A DNA stretch of 64,000 nucleotides from Chitinophaga varians (GCF_012641275.1 NZ_JABAIA010000002.1:744001-808000); one strand, 5' to 3'. Counted from the stretch's first letter, positions 26,032-35,676 are shown. Translations and numbers: made by a program. The notes: generated by a model not told the origin, from the letters alone.

Positions 26032-26941
26032 TTCTGATTTCAGCTACTACTTCAGCGCCGCCCTGGGCCATGATTTCTTCCGCTGCGGACTGGCCCAGGT
26101 ATTGTGCCTGTTCCACTGAAGCTTCCCGGCTGATGCTGAAGAACCGGGAGCCGTCGAGGCTGCAGAGTTCTCCGCTGAAGTGTACGGTGTTATTTTGTAT
26201 TTGAGCATACGCGCTGATAGGGGTGGTGCATCCACCCATCAGGGTACGCAGGAATTCGCGTTCAATAAAAGTGGCCAGGGCTGTTTCCGTGTCGTTGAAG
26301 GCAGCGCAGGCTTCCCGGCAGAAGGTGTCGTCTTCGCGGCATACGGCCACTACAGCGCCCTGTGCGGGGGCTGGCAGCATCCAGTCCAGGTCGATGGAGT
26401 TGGAAGGGCGTACATTGATCCGTTCCAGTCCGGCCACGGCGAAGATGGCGCCGTCCCAGTTTTCCGCTGCCAGTTTTTGCAGGCGGGTGTTGACGTTGCC
26501 GCGCAGGTTATGCAGCTGGTGTTTCGGGTATTTCCGCAGCCACTGTGCTTTGCGGCGTACGCTGCTGGTAGCGATGTTGGCCACATAGTCCGGCTGATCG
26601 AGGAAAGACGTATCGTTCTTATATACCAGCAGGTCTTTTACCGGTCCGCGCTTTAATACGGCTGCCTGTACGATCTGTTGCGGCAGCTGTGTGGGCACGT
26701 CTTTGAAAGAGTGAACGGCAATGTCGATGCGGTTGTTCAATAGCGCCAGGTCGAGGCTTTTGGTGAAGATGCCCTGTACACCGATTTCGTACAGTGGCGT
26801 AACGAGGTCGATATCGCCTTCGCTTTTGATGGGCACCAGCGTTGTTTTATAGCCCTGTGCGGTGAGCAGGTCGTTAACCTGGTGTGCCTGCCATAAGGCC
26901 AGCTGGCTTTCTCTTGTGCCTATCCTGATAATTTTGTCCAT
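26021..26941 (-). CDS. hemC: hydroxymethylbilane synthase (porphobilinogen deaminase)
   Basis: This 306-residue enzyme polymerises four porphobilinogens. Conserved blocks are IRIGTRESQLALWQAHQV at the N-terminus and DIAVHSFKDVPTQLP (about 78). RRKAQWLRKYPKHQLHNLRGNVNTRL follows in segments. The dipyrromethane-cofactor cysteine is in FLRTLMGGCTTPISAYA (about 238). It begins 5 bp after hemA ends and overlaps hemD. Confidence 0.97.
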   Translation of the reverse strand: MDKIIRIGTRESQLALWQAHQVNDLLTAQGYKTTLVPIKSEGDIDLVTPLYEIGVQGIFTKSLDLALLNNRIDIAVHSFKDVPTQLPQQIVQAAVLKRGPVKDLLVYKNDTSFLDQPDYVANIATSSVRRKAQWLRKYPKHQLHNLRGNVNTRLQKLAAENWDGAIFAVAGLERINVRPSNSIDLDWMLPAPAQGAVVAVCREDDTFCREACAAFNDTETALATFIEREFLRTLMGGCTTPISAYAQIQNNTVHFSGELCSLDGSRFFSISREASVEQAQYLGQSAAEEIMAQGGAEVVAEIRNAR

Positions 26942-26946
26942 GATGA

Positions 26947-28200
26947 TTAGTCCTGCTTGACGCCTGTCTCAAAAATATCGTTGATCATGGCGATATACAG
27001 GTCGCTTTTGTCGGTTTCCTTGCGGACCTTGCCTGCCATGAGATTGATCATTTTCTGGATGATACGGGAAGATACCTGTTCCATATCTTCCACTTTATAA
27101 CCGGAGCCGTTTTTCTGTTGTTGTATTTCGCGGGTATGGATCTCCTGCAGTTTGTCTTTTACAGCTTTAAGTACAACGGCATGTTTACGCATTTTGTACC
27201 AGTACAGGAATTCTGCCATATGCTCCTCGATGATGGCGAGGGCTTTGGGAACTTCGCCCAGCCTGTTTTGCAGGGTTTCGTCCTGTACTTTGGAGAGCTC
27301 GTCGACATTGATCAGGGAGATGTGTTCCAGATCGCCTACTGCTGATTCTACGTTGAAGGGAATGGAGAGATCGAGTATCAGTTTGGGAGAAGACTGATGG
27401 AAATGAGATGCCAGTACCGTAGGTTCGGGAGCGTTGGAGGCCACGAGCACCACATCGGCGGCCTGCATTTCAGCGACCATATTTTCATAGGGCGCGTAAC
27501 GCAGTCCGTGCTGACCGGCGAAATCCTCCGCCACCTGGAGGGTGCGGTTGATGAGGGTCACCTCTTTTACGCCTAAGTATTCTATCATGTTCTTGCAGGT
27601 GTTGCGGCCTATTTTGCCTACACCTACCAGTACGATTTTTTTATTGCGGATGTCAGGGCAACGGCGTTCGAGCAGGCGTACCGTGGCAAATGCTACTGAT
27701 ACAGTGCCTTTGCTAAGGCCGGTTTCCGTCTTGATCAGTTTGGAGACTTGTAATACGCTGTTGACCAGTCTTTCCAGGAAGCTGCCGAGGCATTGTTGCG
27801 CTTTGGCGAATTTAGCGGCAATACGTATCTGGCCGATGATCTCGTAGTCCCCCAGGATCTGGGAGTCGAGGCCGGTGCCTACCTGGTACAGATGACGAAT
27901 GGCATCTTCACCGGATTTGATGTAGGCCAGTTCTTCCAGCTGTACACGATCGCCGTTTGTTTCGCGGGACAACAGATCTAACAGGTCGCCAGGTGTATTG
28001 GCGAACCCGTATATCTCGGTTCTGTTACAAGTGGAAAGTACAAAGAGATCGTCTAATTGCACAGTCCTGGCATGCTCCAGGAGTTGTTGGTATTGGGCCT
28101 GATTAATGGCGTATAATCCCCTGATAGCAGCGTCTGTTTTCTTATAGTTGATCCCAACGATATGAAAATTTGCTATTTCTTTTGAGTGACTGACCTGCAT
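26947..28200 (-). CDS. hemA: glutamyl-tRNA reductase
   Basis: A 417-residue enzyme that reduces glutamyl-tRNA(Glu) to glutamate-1-semialdehyde, the committed step of C5 heme synthesis. The catalytic cysteine is in FVLSTCNRTEIYG near residue 50, and the NADPH-binding GVGKIGRNTCKNM lies near 190. A helical dimerisation domain follows. The start MQVSHSKEIANF (28200) is preferred over 28251, because a -7 box lies inside the longer version. First gene of the seven-gene heme operon. Confidence 0.96.
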   Translation of the reverse strand: MQVSHSKEIANFHIVGINYKKTDAAIRGLYAINQAQYQQLLEHARTVQLDDLFVLSTCNRTEIYGFANTPGDLLDLLSRETNGDRVQLEELAYIKSGEDAIRHLYQVGTGLDSQILGDYEIIGQIRIAAKFAKAQQCLGSFLERLVNSVLQVSKLIKTETGLSKGTVSVAFATVRLLERRCPDIRNKKIVLVGVGKIGRNTCKNMIEYLGVKEVTLINRTLQVAEDFAGQHGLRYAPYENMVAEMQAADVVLVASNAPEPTVLASHFHQSSPKLILDLSIPFNVESAVGDLEHISLINVDELSKVQDETLQNRLGEVPKALAIIEEHMAEFLYWYKMRKHAVVLKAVKDKLQEIHTREIQQQKNGSGYKVEDMEQVSSRIIQKMINLMAGKVRKETDKSDLYIAMINDIFETGVKQD

Positions 28201-28223
28201 GTTGTTGAATAAGCTTCCGGCTG

Positions 28224-28251
28224 CAAAAATACTTGGATACGCCGCAAACAA
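28224..28251 (-). promoter_or_regulatory. hemA operon promoter
   Basis: TATTTTTG (28224-28231, minus strand) matches TAnnTTTG and lies 23 bp before the hemA start. A TTG at 28249-28251 is 17 bp further upstream, slightly closer than the usual 19-21. With the hemH promoter it lies in the 297-bp divergent spacer, which holds no other gene. I see no clear Fur- or other regulator dyad there. Confidence 0.5.
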
Positions 28252-28471
28252 ACGGGATTAGGCTGTCATTAGTGTGTCATTTCTCCTACTGGTGTTCATT
28301 ACGATGAAAAAATGATTTTTATCAGGTTTTGCATGCTTCGGGTACTGTGGCGGATGACAACACGAATATACGAAAAATATCACCGTATACATTACAAACA
28401 CATGACATTTGGGCCGGCAGCACGGCTTGCAGGCCCCTTTCCGAAAAAGCATTTTGTGTGGATTTGTTATT

Positions 28472-28479
28472 TACTTTTG
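28472..28479 (+). promoter_or_regulatory. -7 element of hemH
   Basis: TACTTTTG matches TAnnTTTG and ends 18 bp before ATG 28498. No TTG lies at the usual 19-21 bp spacing. Its position shows that in-frame ATGs upstream (from 28312) are not translated. Confidence 0.5.
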
Positions 28480-28497
28480 CAGCAATTTATAAAGCAC

Positions 28498-29541
28498 ATG
28501 GTATCTAAATCTGAAGTTGGCATTATTCTGATGAACCTGGGCTCGCCCGATAGTACGGCCGTTCCTGATGTAAAACGTTATCTGCTGGAGTTTCTGATGG
28601 ACAAGCGCGTGATTGATTATCCATGGCTGTTCCGTAAAATACTGATAGAAGGGATCATTGTTCCGCGCCGTGCTGAGAAATCTGCCGAAGCTTATTCCTC
28701 CATCTGGTGGGAAGATGGTTCCCCGCTGATCGTATTGACAAAACAGCTACAGGCGGCCGTGCAACATGATATGGACGTACCGGTGGAAGTAGCCATGCGT
28801 TACGGAAACCCGCATCCGGAAGTGGCTTTTGACAATCTGCTAAAAAAGAACCCGCAGCTGAAAGAGGTGATCGTGTTGCCTTTATATCCGCATTATGCAA
28901 TGTCTTCCTATGAAACAGCGGCGGAGTATGCAAAGGAAATTTACAAAAAGAAAAAATACAAGTTTAAGCTTTCCATCATTCCTCCTTTCTATGATGAGCC
29001 TGCCTACATCGATGCGGTAGCAGAAAGTATGCGCCCGTTCCTGCAACAGAGCTATGATTACGTGCTGTTCAGCTACCACGGTGTACCGGAGCGGCATATC
29101 CGCAAAGGCGATGTTACAGGAAGCCATTGCCTGAAGGTGACAGATTGTTGCCATGTGAAATCAGCGGCACATCAGTACTGTTACCGGCATCAGGTAACGA
29201 TTACAGCAGAACTGGTAGCGGCTAAACTGGGGCTGCCCCGCGAAAAATGGGGTATCTCCTTCCAGTCGCGCCTGGGCAGGGAAGAATGGTTGAAACCTTA
29301 CACTGCCGGCCTGTTGGAGACATTGCCAAAGGAAGGAAAGAAAAAGCTGCTGGTCGTATGCCCGGCATTTGTATCTGACTGTCTGGAAACACTGGAAGAA
29401 ATTGCAGTAGAAGGAAAAGATTCATTCATGAGCAATGGTGGCGACAGTTTTACGATGATACCCTGTCTGAATGTACATCCCATGTGGGTCAGCGCTATCG
29501 TGAAGTACTGTAACCAGATCATGCAAGCGGAAACCGTATAA
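28498..29541 (+). CDS. hemH: ferrochelatase
   Basis: A 347-residue enzyme that inserts ferrous iron into protoporphyrin IX. It opens with VGIILMNLGSPDSTAVPDVKRYL. It continues with the active-site YDYVLFSYHGVPERHIRKGD block (catalytic His in SYHGVPERH, about 198) and WGISFQSRLGREEWLKPYT. KKLLVVCPAFVSDCLETLEEI completes the family motifs. The frame is open for 62 codons upstream, but similarity begins at MVSKSEVG. It is transcribed divergently from hemA and followed within 12 bp by the protoporphyrinogen oxidase gene. Confidence 0.97.
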   Translation: MVSKSEVGIILMNLGSPDSTAVPDVKRYLLEFLMDKRVIDYPWLFRKILIEGIIVPRRAEKSAEAYSSIWWEDGSPLIVLTKQLQAAVQHDMDVPVEVAMRYGNPHPEVAFDNLLKKNPQLKEVIVLPLYPHYAMSSYETAAEYAKEIYKKKKYKFKLSIIPPFYDEPAYIDAVAESMRPFLQQSYDYVLFSYHGVPERHIRKGDVTGSHCLKVTDCCHVKSAAHQYCYRHQVTITAELVAAKLGLPREKWGISFQSRLGREEWLKPYTAGLLETLPKEGKKKLLVVCPAFVSDCLETLEEIAVEGKDSFMSNGGDSFTMIPCLNVHPMWVSAIVKYCNQIMQAETV

Positions 29542-29552
29542 TCTTGTTCCAT

Positions 29553-30902
29553 ATGCCACAGAAACCCGTTTTGATCATCGGTGCCGGTATTTCCGGCCTG
29601 AGCATCGCCTATGAGCTGCAAAAAAGAGACATACCTTACCAGGTGCTCGAAGCAGCCGGCCATAGCGGCGGTGTGATACAGTCATTCAACAAGGAAGGTT
29701 TTGAACTGGACGCTGGTCCGAATACCATTGCTGCTACGCCTGAAACGATGGCGTTCCTGCAGGAGATAGGGCTGGAGCAGGAGATACTGCCTGCCGCCGC
29801 TGCCAGCAAAAACCGCTTCCTGGTGAGAAACAACCGTTTGCATGCTGTGTCGCCTCACCCGTTCAAGATCATGGGTTCTGACTATATCAGCCGTGGCAGC
29901 AAATGGCGCCTGTTTACCGAACGTTTCCGTAAACCCGCACCGGTACAGGAGGAAGAGACGGTGACACATTTTGTGGAACGCCGGTTTAACAAAGAAATAG
30001 CAGATTATTTATTCGACCCGATATTGTCCGGTATCTATGCCGGTAACCCCGACCAGATGAGCATTGCAGCAGTGTTGCCGGCTTTGCCGCGCTGGGAGAG
30101 GGAATATGGCAGCGTCACCAAAGGCCTGATGAAAGAAAAAGGTGTGATGGCCGGCCGTAAGATCATTAGTCTGGCTGGTGGCAATCAAACACTGACCAGG
30201 CGTTTACAGGAAAAGTTACAGACACCGGTACGTTTTCATTGTACCGTAAAAAATATTGCGGTTTCCGCTGTGGGTGGTTATCAGGTGATCGCAGAAGAGC
30301 AGGGCGGTGAGACCGTGCTGGAGGCAGACCGTATCATCCTTACCACGCCCGCTTATACCGCAGGGCGACAGCTGGAGGGGTTGGATGAAAGCCTCGCTGC
30401 TTTGCTGCAACAGGTGTATTATCCGCGTATGGGCGTGCTACATCTGGGTTTCGATGCCACTGCCCTGCCGCAGCCGCTGGAAGGCTTTGGTTTCCTTGTG
30501 CCACATGCGGAAAAGCTGCATTTCCTTGGCGCCATCTGTAATTCGGCCATCTTCCCTCATAAAGCGCCCGACGGAAAGCTGCTGCTGACCGTATTTACAG
30601 GCGGTTCCCGCCAGGAACATTATTTCGATGAGCTGGGAACAGCGCAGTTACAGGAAACCGTAGTGAAAGAAATCCGTTCCCTGCTGGGGCTGAAGGCCGC
30701 TCCTGTGATGCAGCATTTCAGTTTTATGCAGAAGGCGATCCCGCAACTGAACATCGGACATGCAAAGTTGCGCAGCGCTGTTGCCGCCATGGAGCATAAT
30801 TATCCCGGCATACTGCTGCGGAGCAACTTTGTGCAGGGCGTGGCGTTACCTGCGCTGATACAGCATGCCGCATCACTGGCGGACAAGCTGAAGAAAAATT
30901 AA
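29553..30902 (+). CDS. hemY: protoporphyrinogen oxidase (oxygen-dependent, HemY/HemG type)
   Basis: This 449-residue FAD enzyme oxidises protoporphyrinogen IX to protoporphyrin IX. The FAD-binding GAGISGLSIAYELQKRD lies at the N-terminus, GFELDAGPNTI near 50 and FDPILSGIYAGNPDQMS near 155. A C-terminal FAD-contact region ends in NFVQGVALPALIQHAA. ATG 29553 is used; a TTG three codons upstream is possible. Nomenclature varies (HemG or HemY) between annotations. It completes the pathway with hemH. Confidence 0.93.
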   Translation: MPQKPVLIIGAGISGLSIAYELQKRDIPYQVLEAAGHSGGVIQSFNKEGFELDAGPNTIAATPETMAFLQEIGLEQEILPAAAASKNRFLVRNNRLHAVSPHPFKIMGSDYISRGSKWRLFTERFRKPAPVQEEETVTHFVERRFNKEIADYLFDPILSGIYAGNPDQMSIAAVLPALPRWEREYGSVTKGLMKEKGVMAGRKIISLAGGNQTLTRRLQEKLQTPVRFHCTVKNIAVSAVGGYQVIAEEQGGETVLEADRIILTTPAYTAGRQLEGLDESLAALLQQVYYPRMGVLHLGFDATALPQPLEGFGFLVPHAEKLHFLGAICNSAIFPHKAPDGKLLLTVFTGGSRQEHYFDELGTAQLQETVVKEIRSLLGLKAAPVMQHFSFMQKAIPQLNIGHAKLRSAVAAMEHNYPGILLRSNFVQGVALPALIQHAASLADKLKKN

Positions 30903-30963
30903 TCAACGATTTTGTTCCGTAGTTGCCGTTTTTTCTTTAAATTCCATTATAAATTTCCACCAG

Positions 30964-32109
30964 ATGATTGCAGGAATTTTAAAAGAAAAAAACGGCGAAA
31001 CCCGGGTGTCCCTCACGCCTGAAATCGTGAAACAGCTGCAGCAGATGTCGGTAACCGTGTGGGTGGAGCAGGGTGCCGGCGCACAGGCCTTCTATAACGA
31101 TGACGCCTATATGCAGGCGGGCGCGCAGATCAAAACTGCCGCTGACATTATTTCCCAATCAGACATCATTTTTACGTTGCAGCCACCTCCGCGGGAGCTG
31201 GCTGCGCAGATACCTGCCGGAAAGGTGATACTGGGCGTATTACAGCCGCTGTTCCGTCCGGAAGAGGTGGCGTTCTGGGCATCTCAACAGATCACTGCGC
31301 TCAGCCTCGACGCCATTCCCCGCACCACCAGGGCGCAGGTGATGGACGTGCTCAGCTCCCAGGCCAATATTGCCGGGTATAAAGCGGTATTGCTGGCAGC
31401 GTATACCTATTCCCGTTATTTCCCCATGTTTATGACGGCCGCAGGCAGTATTGCACCGGCCAAAGTGCTGATACTGGGCGCCGGTGTGGCCGGTCTCCAG
31501 GCCATTGCCACCGCCAGAAGGCTGGGGGCGGTGGTAGAAGTGTTTGATACCCGCCCGGCCGTGAAGGAAGAGGTGATGAGCCTCGGCGCCCGCTTCGTGG
31601 AAGTGGACGGCGCCGCAGACGCCTCCGCTGCCGGTGGTTATGCGGTAGAACAAAGCGAGGATTATCAACAGAAACAACAGGCTAAAATAGCCGAAAGCAT
31701 TGCCAAGGCAGATATTGTGATCACCACCGCCCAGATACCTGGCAAAAAAGCGCCGGTACTGGTCACTCAACCTATGCTGGACCAGATGCGCAGCGGGGCT
31801 GTTATCGTAGACATGGCCGCCGCCACCGGTGGTAACACCGCCCTCACCAGGAACAATGAAACGGTACACTATCAGGGTGTCACCATCATCGGAGATTCCA
31901 ACCTTGCCGCCTCCATGCCGGCAGATGCCAGCAAATTATACGCTAAAAACGTCTTTAACTTTCTGAAGCTCATATTGACCAAAGAGGGAAACCTGCAGTT
32001 GAATTTCGAGGATGACATCGTGCGGGGCGCCTGCATCACCCACAATGGTGAGATCGTTCACGAGCGCCTGAAAAGCGCAAAACCGGCCACCAGCAGCGTA
32101 CAAGGCTGA
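30964..32109 (+). CDS. pntAA: NAD(P) transhydrogenase alpha subunit, NAD-binding part
   Basis: This 381-residue cytoplasmic domain I of proton-translocating transhydrogenase resembles alanine dehydrogenase. The N-terminal KEKNGETRVSLTPEIVKQL and RTTRAQVMDVLSSQANIAGYKAV blocks, the NAD-binding ILGAGVAGLQAIATARRLGA (about 172) and TTAQIPGKKAPVLVT are diagnostic. It is split from the membrane part, as in Rhodospirillum. The gene heads a three-gene set with pntAB and pntB, 50-60 bp after hemY. Confidence 0.96.
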   Translation: MIAGILKEKNGETRVSLTPEIVKQLQQMSVTVWVEQGAGAQAFYNDDAYMQAGAQIKTAADIISQSDIIFTLQPPPRELAAQIPAGKVILGVLQPLFRPEEVAFWASQQITALSLDAIPRTTRAQVMDVLSSQANIAGYKAVLLAAYTYSRYFPMFMTAAGSIAPAKVLILGAGVAGLQAIATARRLGAVVEVFDTRPAVKEEVMSLGARFVEVDGAADASAAGGYAVEQSEDYQQKQQAKIAESIAKADIVITTAQIPGKKAPVLVTQPMLDQMRSGAVIVDMAAATGGNTALTRNNETVHYQGVTIIGDSNLAASMPADASKLYAKNVFNFLKLILTKEGNLQLNFEDDIVRGACITHNGEIVHERLKSAKPATSSVQG

Positions 32110-32146
32110 TGGCGGGGACCGTACCGACTAATCAAATACCGCAAGC

Positions 32147-32458
32147 ATGGAACATATTCTATCTTTTTTTCAACAACATATAGAGCTGATCTATATCGTG
32201 ATCCTCTCCATTTTCCTTGGCGTGGAGGTGATTTCACGGGTGCCGTCTGTATTGCACACGCCGCTGATGAGCGGCGCCAACGCAATTCATGGCGTGGTGA
32301 TCATTGGAGCGATCATCGTCATGGGACAGGCAGAGAAAGATAACTACCTCGCGCTGATACTCGGCTTCCTGGCGGTAATTCTCGGTACGGTCAATGTAGT
32401 GGGCGGTTTTGTGGTAACAGACCGTATGCTGGAGATGTTCAAAAAGAAAAAGAAATAA
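32147..32458 (+). CDS. pntAB: NAD(P) transhydrogenase alpha subunit, membrane part
   Basis: A 103-residue protein with about three to four hydrophobic segments, starting ELIYIVILSIFLGVEVISRVP. It includes the conserved HTPLMSGANAIHGVVIIGA motif and a VVGGFVVTDRMLEMF C-terminus. This is the first part of domain II of the proton channel. It lies between pntAA and pntB with short gaps. Confidence 0.95.
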   Translation: MEHILSFFQQHIELIYIVILSIFLGVEVISRVPSVLHTPLMSGANAIHGVVIIGAIIVMGQAEKDNYLALILGFLAVILGTVNVVGGFVVTDRMLEMFKKKKK

Positions 32459-32472
32459 TGGTTTAAAGCGCA

Positions 32473-34002
32473 ATGTTTATGGGACTCAGTGTACTATCCA
32501 TCATCTACCTGATCGGCTCTGTTACGTTTATCCTTGGCCTGAAAATGCTCAGCAAACCGGATACCGCCCGCAAGGGCAATCTGGTGGCGGCAGCCGGTAT
32601 GGCGCTCGCTATTGTGGGCACTATCTTCCTCTATAAATCTGAAGGGAAACACCTGCATAATTACGGCTGGATAGCGGCCGGTCTCCTGATAGGCACCGTT
32701 ATCGGTGTGATGGCCGCCAAAAAAGTGAAGATGACGGCCATGCCCGAAATGGTGAGCATGTTCAACGGTATGGGAGGCGCCTGCGCGGCCCTGATATCCA
32801 TTGTGGAGTTTGATCATCTGTTGCATCCCGATTTTACGGTAAATGTGGACATCTCTGGCGACGGCGATGCCCTGGGACGCGCGATAGGTGAGATATGGGC
32901 GGCAGCTTCACGGGCAATGGACCACGATTTACGCGGGCATCTGCTGATCATTCTGCTCGGCCTCATCATTGGCGCCGTTTCTTTTGCCGGCAGCGTAATA
33001 GCCTGGGGAAAACTGAACGGCCGTATCAAGGATTTTGCTTTTAAAGGGCAGCATATCGTGAACCTCGTGGTGATGGCCGTGGTGCTGCTGGGCGCCGTGG
33101 TGTTGATCTGGACTGTCAACGGACGCGTGGAAGCGGCGGCAGAACATTCCCTGCTCAGTTTTCAGTTGTTGTTTTACCTGGTGCTGGCCTGTGCGCTCAT
33201 ATACGGTATCCTCTTCGTATTGCCGATAGGCGGTGCCGACATGCCGGTGGTAATATCACTGCTCAATTCCTTTACGGGCGTAGCTGCCGCGTGCGGCGGT
33301 TTCCTTTACAACAATCCGGTGATGCTCACCGGTGGCATCCTGGTGGGATCTGCGGGCACTATCCTGACCATTCTTATGTGCCAGGCGATGAACCGCTCCC
33401 TGAAAAATGTGCTGATCGGTTCTTTTGGCGGCGGTGCCGCCGCTGCGGCGGCAGGTGGCGGGGAACAGGGCAGCTACAAGGAAATCAGCCTGTCGGATGC
33501 GGCCGTGGTAATGGCTTATGCCAGCAAAGTGATGATCGTACCAGGTTACGGCCTGGCTGTGGCACAGGCGCAACATGCCTGTCATGAACTGGAAAAACTG
33601 CTGGAAGATAAAGGGGTGGAAGTGAAATATGCGATCCATCCGGTGGCGGGACGTATGCCCGGTCATATGAACGTGTTGCTGGCGGAGGCGGACGTGCCCT
33701 ACGAGAAACTGCTGGAGATGGAAGACGCCAACGCGGAAATGCCTACTACTGATGCTGTTCTGGTACTGGGGGCCAATGATGTGGTGAACCCCGCCGCTAA
33801 AAGCGATCCTGCCAGTCCCATTTACGGAATGCCTATTCTGGAAGTGGAAAATGCCAAACTGGTGATCGTGAATAAACGTAGTATGAAGCCTGGTTACGCG
33901 GGCATCGAAAATGAGTTGTTTTTTCAACCAAAAACATCCATGCTGTTTGGTGATGCCAAGCAGGTATTGCAGCAGCTGGTGGCAGAAATCAAACAAGTGT
34001 AA
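32473..34002 (+). CDS. pntB: NAD(P) transhydrogenase beta subunit
   Basis: At 509 residues it is slightly longer than typical PntB (about 460). The N-terminal half has around nine transmembrane helices with FNGMGGACAAL, and the NADP-binding domain III contains VPGYGLAVAQAQHA (about 358). VKYAIHPVAGRMPGHMNVLLAEADVPY and LGANDVVNPAA follow, with GMPILEVENAKLVIVNKRSM downstream. The complex uses the proton gradient to reduce NADP+ with NADH. Its TAA stop overlaps repeat element B. Confidence 0.97.
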   Translation: MFMGLSVLSIIYLIGSVTFILGLKMLSKPDTARKGNLVAAAGMALAIVGTIFLYKSEGKHLHNYGWIAAGLLIGTVIGVMAAKKVKMTAMPEMVSMFNGMGGACAALISIVEFDHLLHPDFTVNVDISGDGDALGRAIGEIWAAASRAMDHDLRGHLLIILLGLIIGAVSFAGSVIAWGKLNGRIKDFAFKGQHIVNLVVMAVVLLGAVVLIWTVNGRVEAAAEHSLLSFQLLFYLVLACALIYGILFVLPIGGADMPVVISLLNSFTGVAAACGGFLYNNPVMLTGGILVGSAGTILTILMCQAMNRSLKNVLIGSFGGGAAAAAAGGGEQGSYKEISLSDAAVVMAYASKVMIVPGYGLAVAQAQHACHELEKLLEDKGVEVKYAIHPVAGRMPGHMNVLLAEADVPYEKLLEMEDANAEMPTTDAVLVLGANDVVNPAAKSDPASPIYGMPILEVENAKLVIVNKRSMKPGYAGIENELFFQPKTSMLFGDAKQVLQQLVAEIKQV

Positions 34003-34118
34003 ATTACAAATTACGAATTACGAATTACGAATTGAGAGCTGTTTTATACACCGGTTACTAAGTAACTTTTTAAAAGAGGGTCCTCAATTTGTAATTCGTA
34101 ATTCGTAATTCGTAATTT
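34001..34118. repeat. intergenic inverted-repeat element, copy B
   Basis: The 36-bp arms 34001-34036 and 34083-34118 are reverse complements with two mismatches. Each is made of 7-bp units (AAATTAC, GAATTAC). The 46-bp centre carries the conserved CGGTTACTAAGTAAC core. The left arm begins with the AA of the pntB stop codon, and the right arm ends 15 bp before the TTG start of the next gene. Confidence 0.92.
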
Positions 34119-34133
34119 CGCGGAAAAAGAGCA

Positions 34134-35537
34134 TTGTCCAATCATTTACCCGCAGCACTGATCGCTTCTCTGGAAGGCCTTCCCGGTTTTGACCGGGCGC
34201 CGTTTGAGCAGGTGCATGCCGCAGCAGAAAAAATCACTTCCCTGAGATTTAATCCACTGAAAGTACGTACTGCGGAAACGCAGGAAAATATCCTGTCTGC
34301 CTTGTCAGCCAGCGATGCTGTGCAGATACCCTGGAGTTCTGCCGGGTATTACCTGTCACAGCGGCCTTCCTTTACGTTCGATCCTTACTTTCATGCCGGC
34401 GCGTATTATGTGCAGGAAGCCTCTTCCATGTTCCTCGAACATGCGGTGCGGACAACAGTTGACCTCAGCCGCCCACTGAAGGTGCTGGACCTCTGTGCGG
34501 CGCCGGGCGGTAAATCTACCTTGCTGCAATCGTTGCTCAATGAACAAAGCATGCTGGTGGCCAATGAGGTGATCAAGCCAAGAGCGGCTTTGCTGGCGGA
34601 TAACCTCAGCAAGTGGGGAGCGGCCAATGTGGTGGTGAGCAATAACGACCCGCGCGATTTCAGCCGGCTGCCGGGGTATTTTGATCTGATCGTGATTGAT
34701 GCGCCCTGTTCCGGTTCCGGCCTTTTCCGCCGCGACCCTGAACTGATACCTGAATGGTCCCCTGAAAATGTGGAGCTATGCAGCCAGCGCCAGCAGCGGA
34801 TTCTGGCCGATGTGTTGCCTGCACTGAAGGAAGATGGTATACTCATCTATTCGACCTGTTCTTTCTCAAAAGAAGAAGATGAAGTAATACTGGACTGGCT
34901 GGCCGATCATTTTGAATTGGAAAATATTGCGCTGAACGTACCGTCAGCATGGCAGATAGTACCAACGGTAACGGATAAACGAAATTGTACCGGTTACCGT
35001 TTTTATCCCAACCGGCTGAAAGGCGAAGGCTTTTTTATCAGCTGTTTCCGCAAGCGGGACATGGCGCACACGGCAAAACGCAAAGAGACGAAACAGGGCG
35101 TTGTCAGTGCAAAGGAACGGGAGTTGTTATCTTCCTGGATACAGTTGCCCGACGGGTATAGTTACCTGCCCCATCAGGATGAAATGTTGATTTTGTCGCC
35201 CCTGGTGGCAACAGAAATCGCATTCTTGCAACAACAGTTGTATATTCGCAAAGCGGGCGTTAAAGCCGGTCAGCCGGGAAAGAAGGAATTGATCCCGGAC
35301 CACCAGCTGGCCATGAGCCCCATGGTAGCGGCGGAAGTACCGGTGGTGGACCTGGAACTGAAAGCGGCGTTGCAATACCTCCGCAAGGAAGACCCGGGCA
35401 TCGATACGCCTGTCAGAGGCTGGGCGTTGATGCGCTACGGTCAGATGCCCCTGGGATGGGCCAAAATACTGCCCAACCGCATAAATAATTATTATCCTAA
35501 AGAACTCCGTATTTTGAAAGATATCAGCGGGCTGTAA
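34134..35537 (+). CDS. 16S rRNA m5C methyltransferase, RsmF/NOL1-NOP2-Sun family
   Basis: This 467-residue protein has the SAM-binding LDLCAAPGGKSTLLQSLL (about 119), DAPCSGSGLFRRDPELIPEW with a catalytic cysteine, and STCSFSKEEDE with the second cysteine. A C-terminal RsmF-type domain follows (QMPLGWAKILPNRINNYYPK). It methylates a cytosine in rRNA; RsmF is the closest match by architecture. The only start giving the conserved N-terminus (LPAALIASLEGLPGFDR) is TTG 34134, just after repeat element B. Confidence 0.88.
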   Translation: MSNHLPAALIASLEGLPGFDRAPFEQVHAAAEKITSLRFNPLKVRTAETQENILSALSASDAVQIPWSSAGYYLSQRPSFTFDPYFHAGAYYVQEASSMFLEHAVRTTVDLSRPLKVLDLCAAPGGKSTLLQSLLNEQSMLVANEVIKPRAALLADNLSKWGAANVVVSNNDPRDFSRLPGYFDLIVIDAPCSGSGLFRRDPELIPEWSPENVELCSQRQQRILADVLPALKEDGILIYSTCSFSKEEDEVILDWLADHFELENIALNVPSAWQIVPTVTDKRNCTGYRFYPNRLKGEGFFISCFRKRDMAHTAKRKETKQGVVSAKERELLSSWIQLPDGYSYLPHQDEMLILSPLVATEIAFLQQQLYIRKAGVKAGQPGKKELIPDHQLAMSPMVAAEVPVVDLELKAALQYLRKEDPGIDTPVRGWALMRYGQMPLGWAKILPNRINNYYPKELRILKDISGL

Positions 35538-35676
35538 AAAATGCCCGCGCTATTTGTTCCCGCTGTTACATATTTGTGAAATAGGCTGCCAACAAGTGTT
35601 TGCCGGTGTGTTGCGATTAACCCCGCCACATCATGGCAAACAACAAAAAGCATATTTTTTCGTTTGTTTTATTAAA

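Noticed and set aside
28312..28497. 62-residue N-terminal extension of ferrochelatase
   Set aside because: Family similarity begins at MVSKSEVG (28498) and a promoter box lies inside the extension.
34001..34118. Elements A-F as insertion sequences
   Set aside because: At about 75-120 bp they have no room for a transposase, and no clear target-site duplication can be read. A non-autonomous element remains possible.
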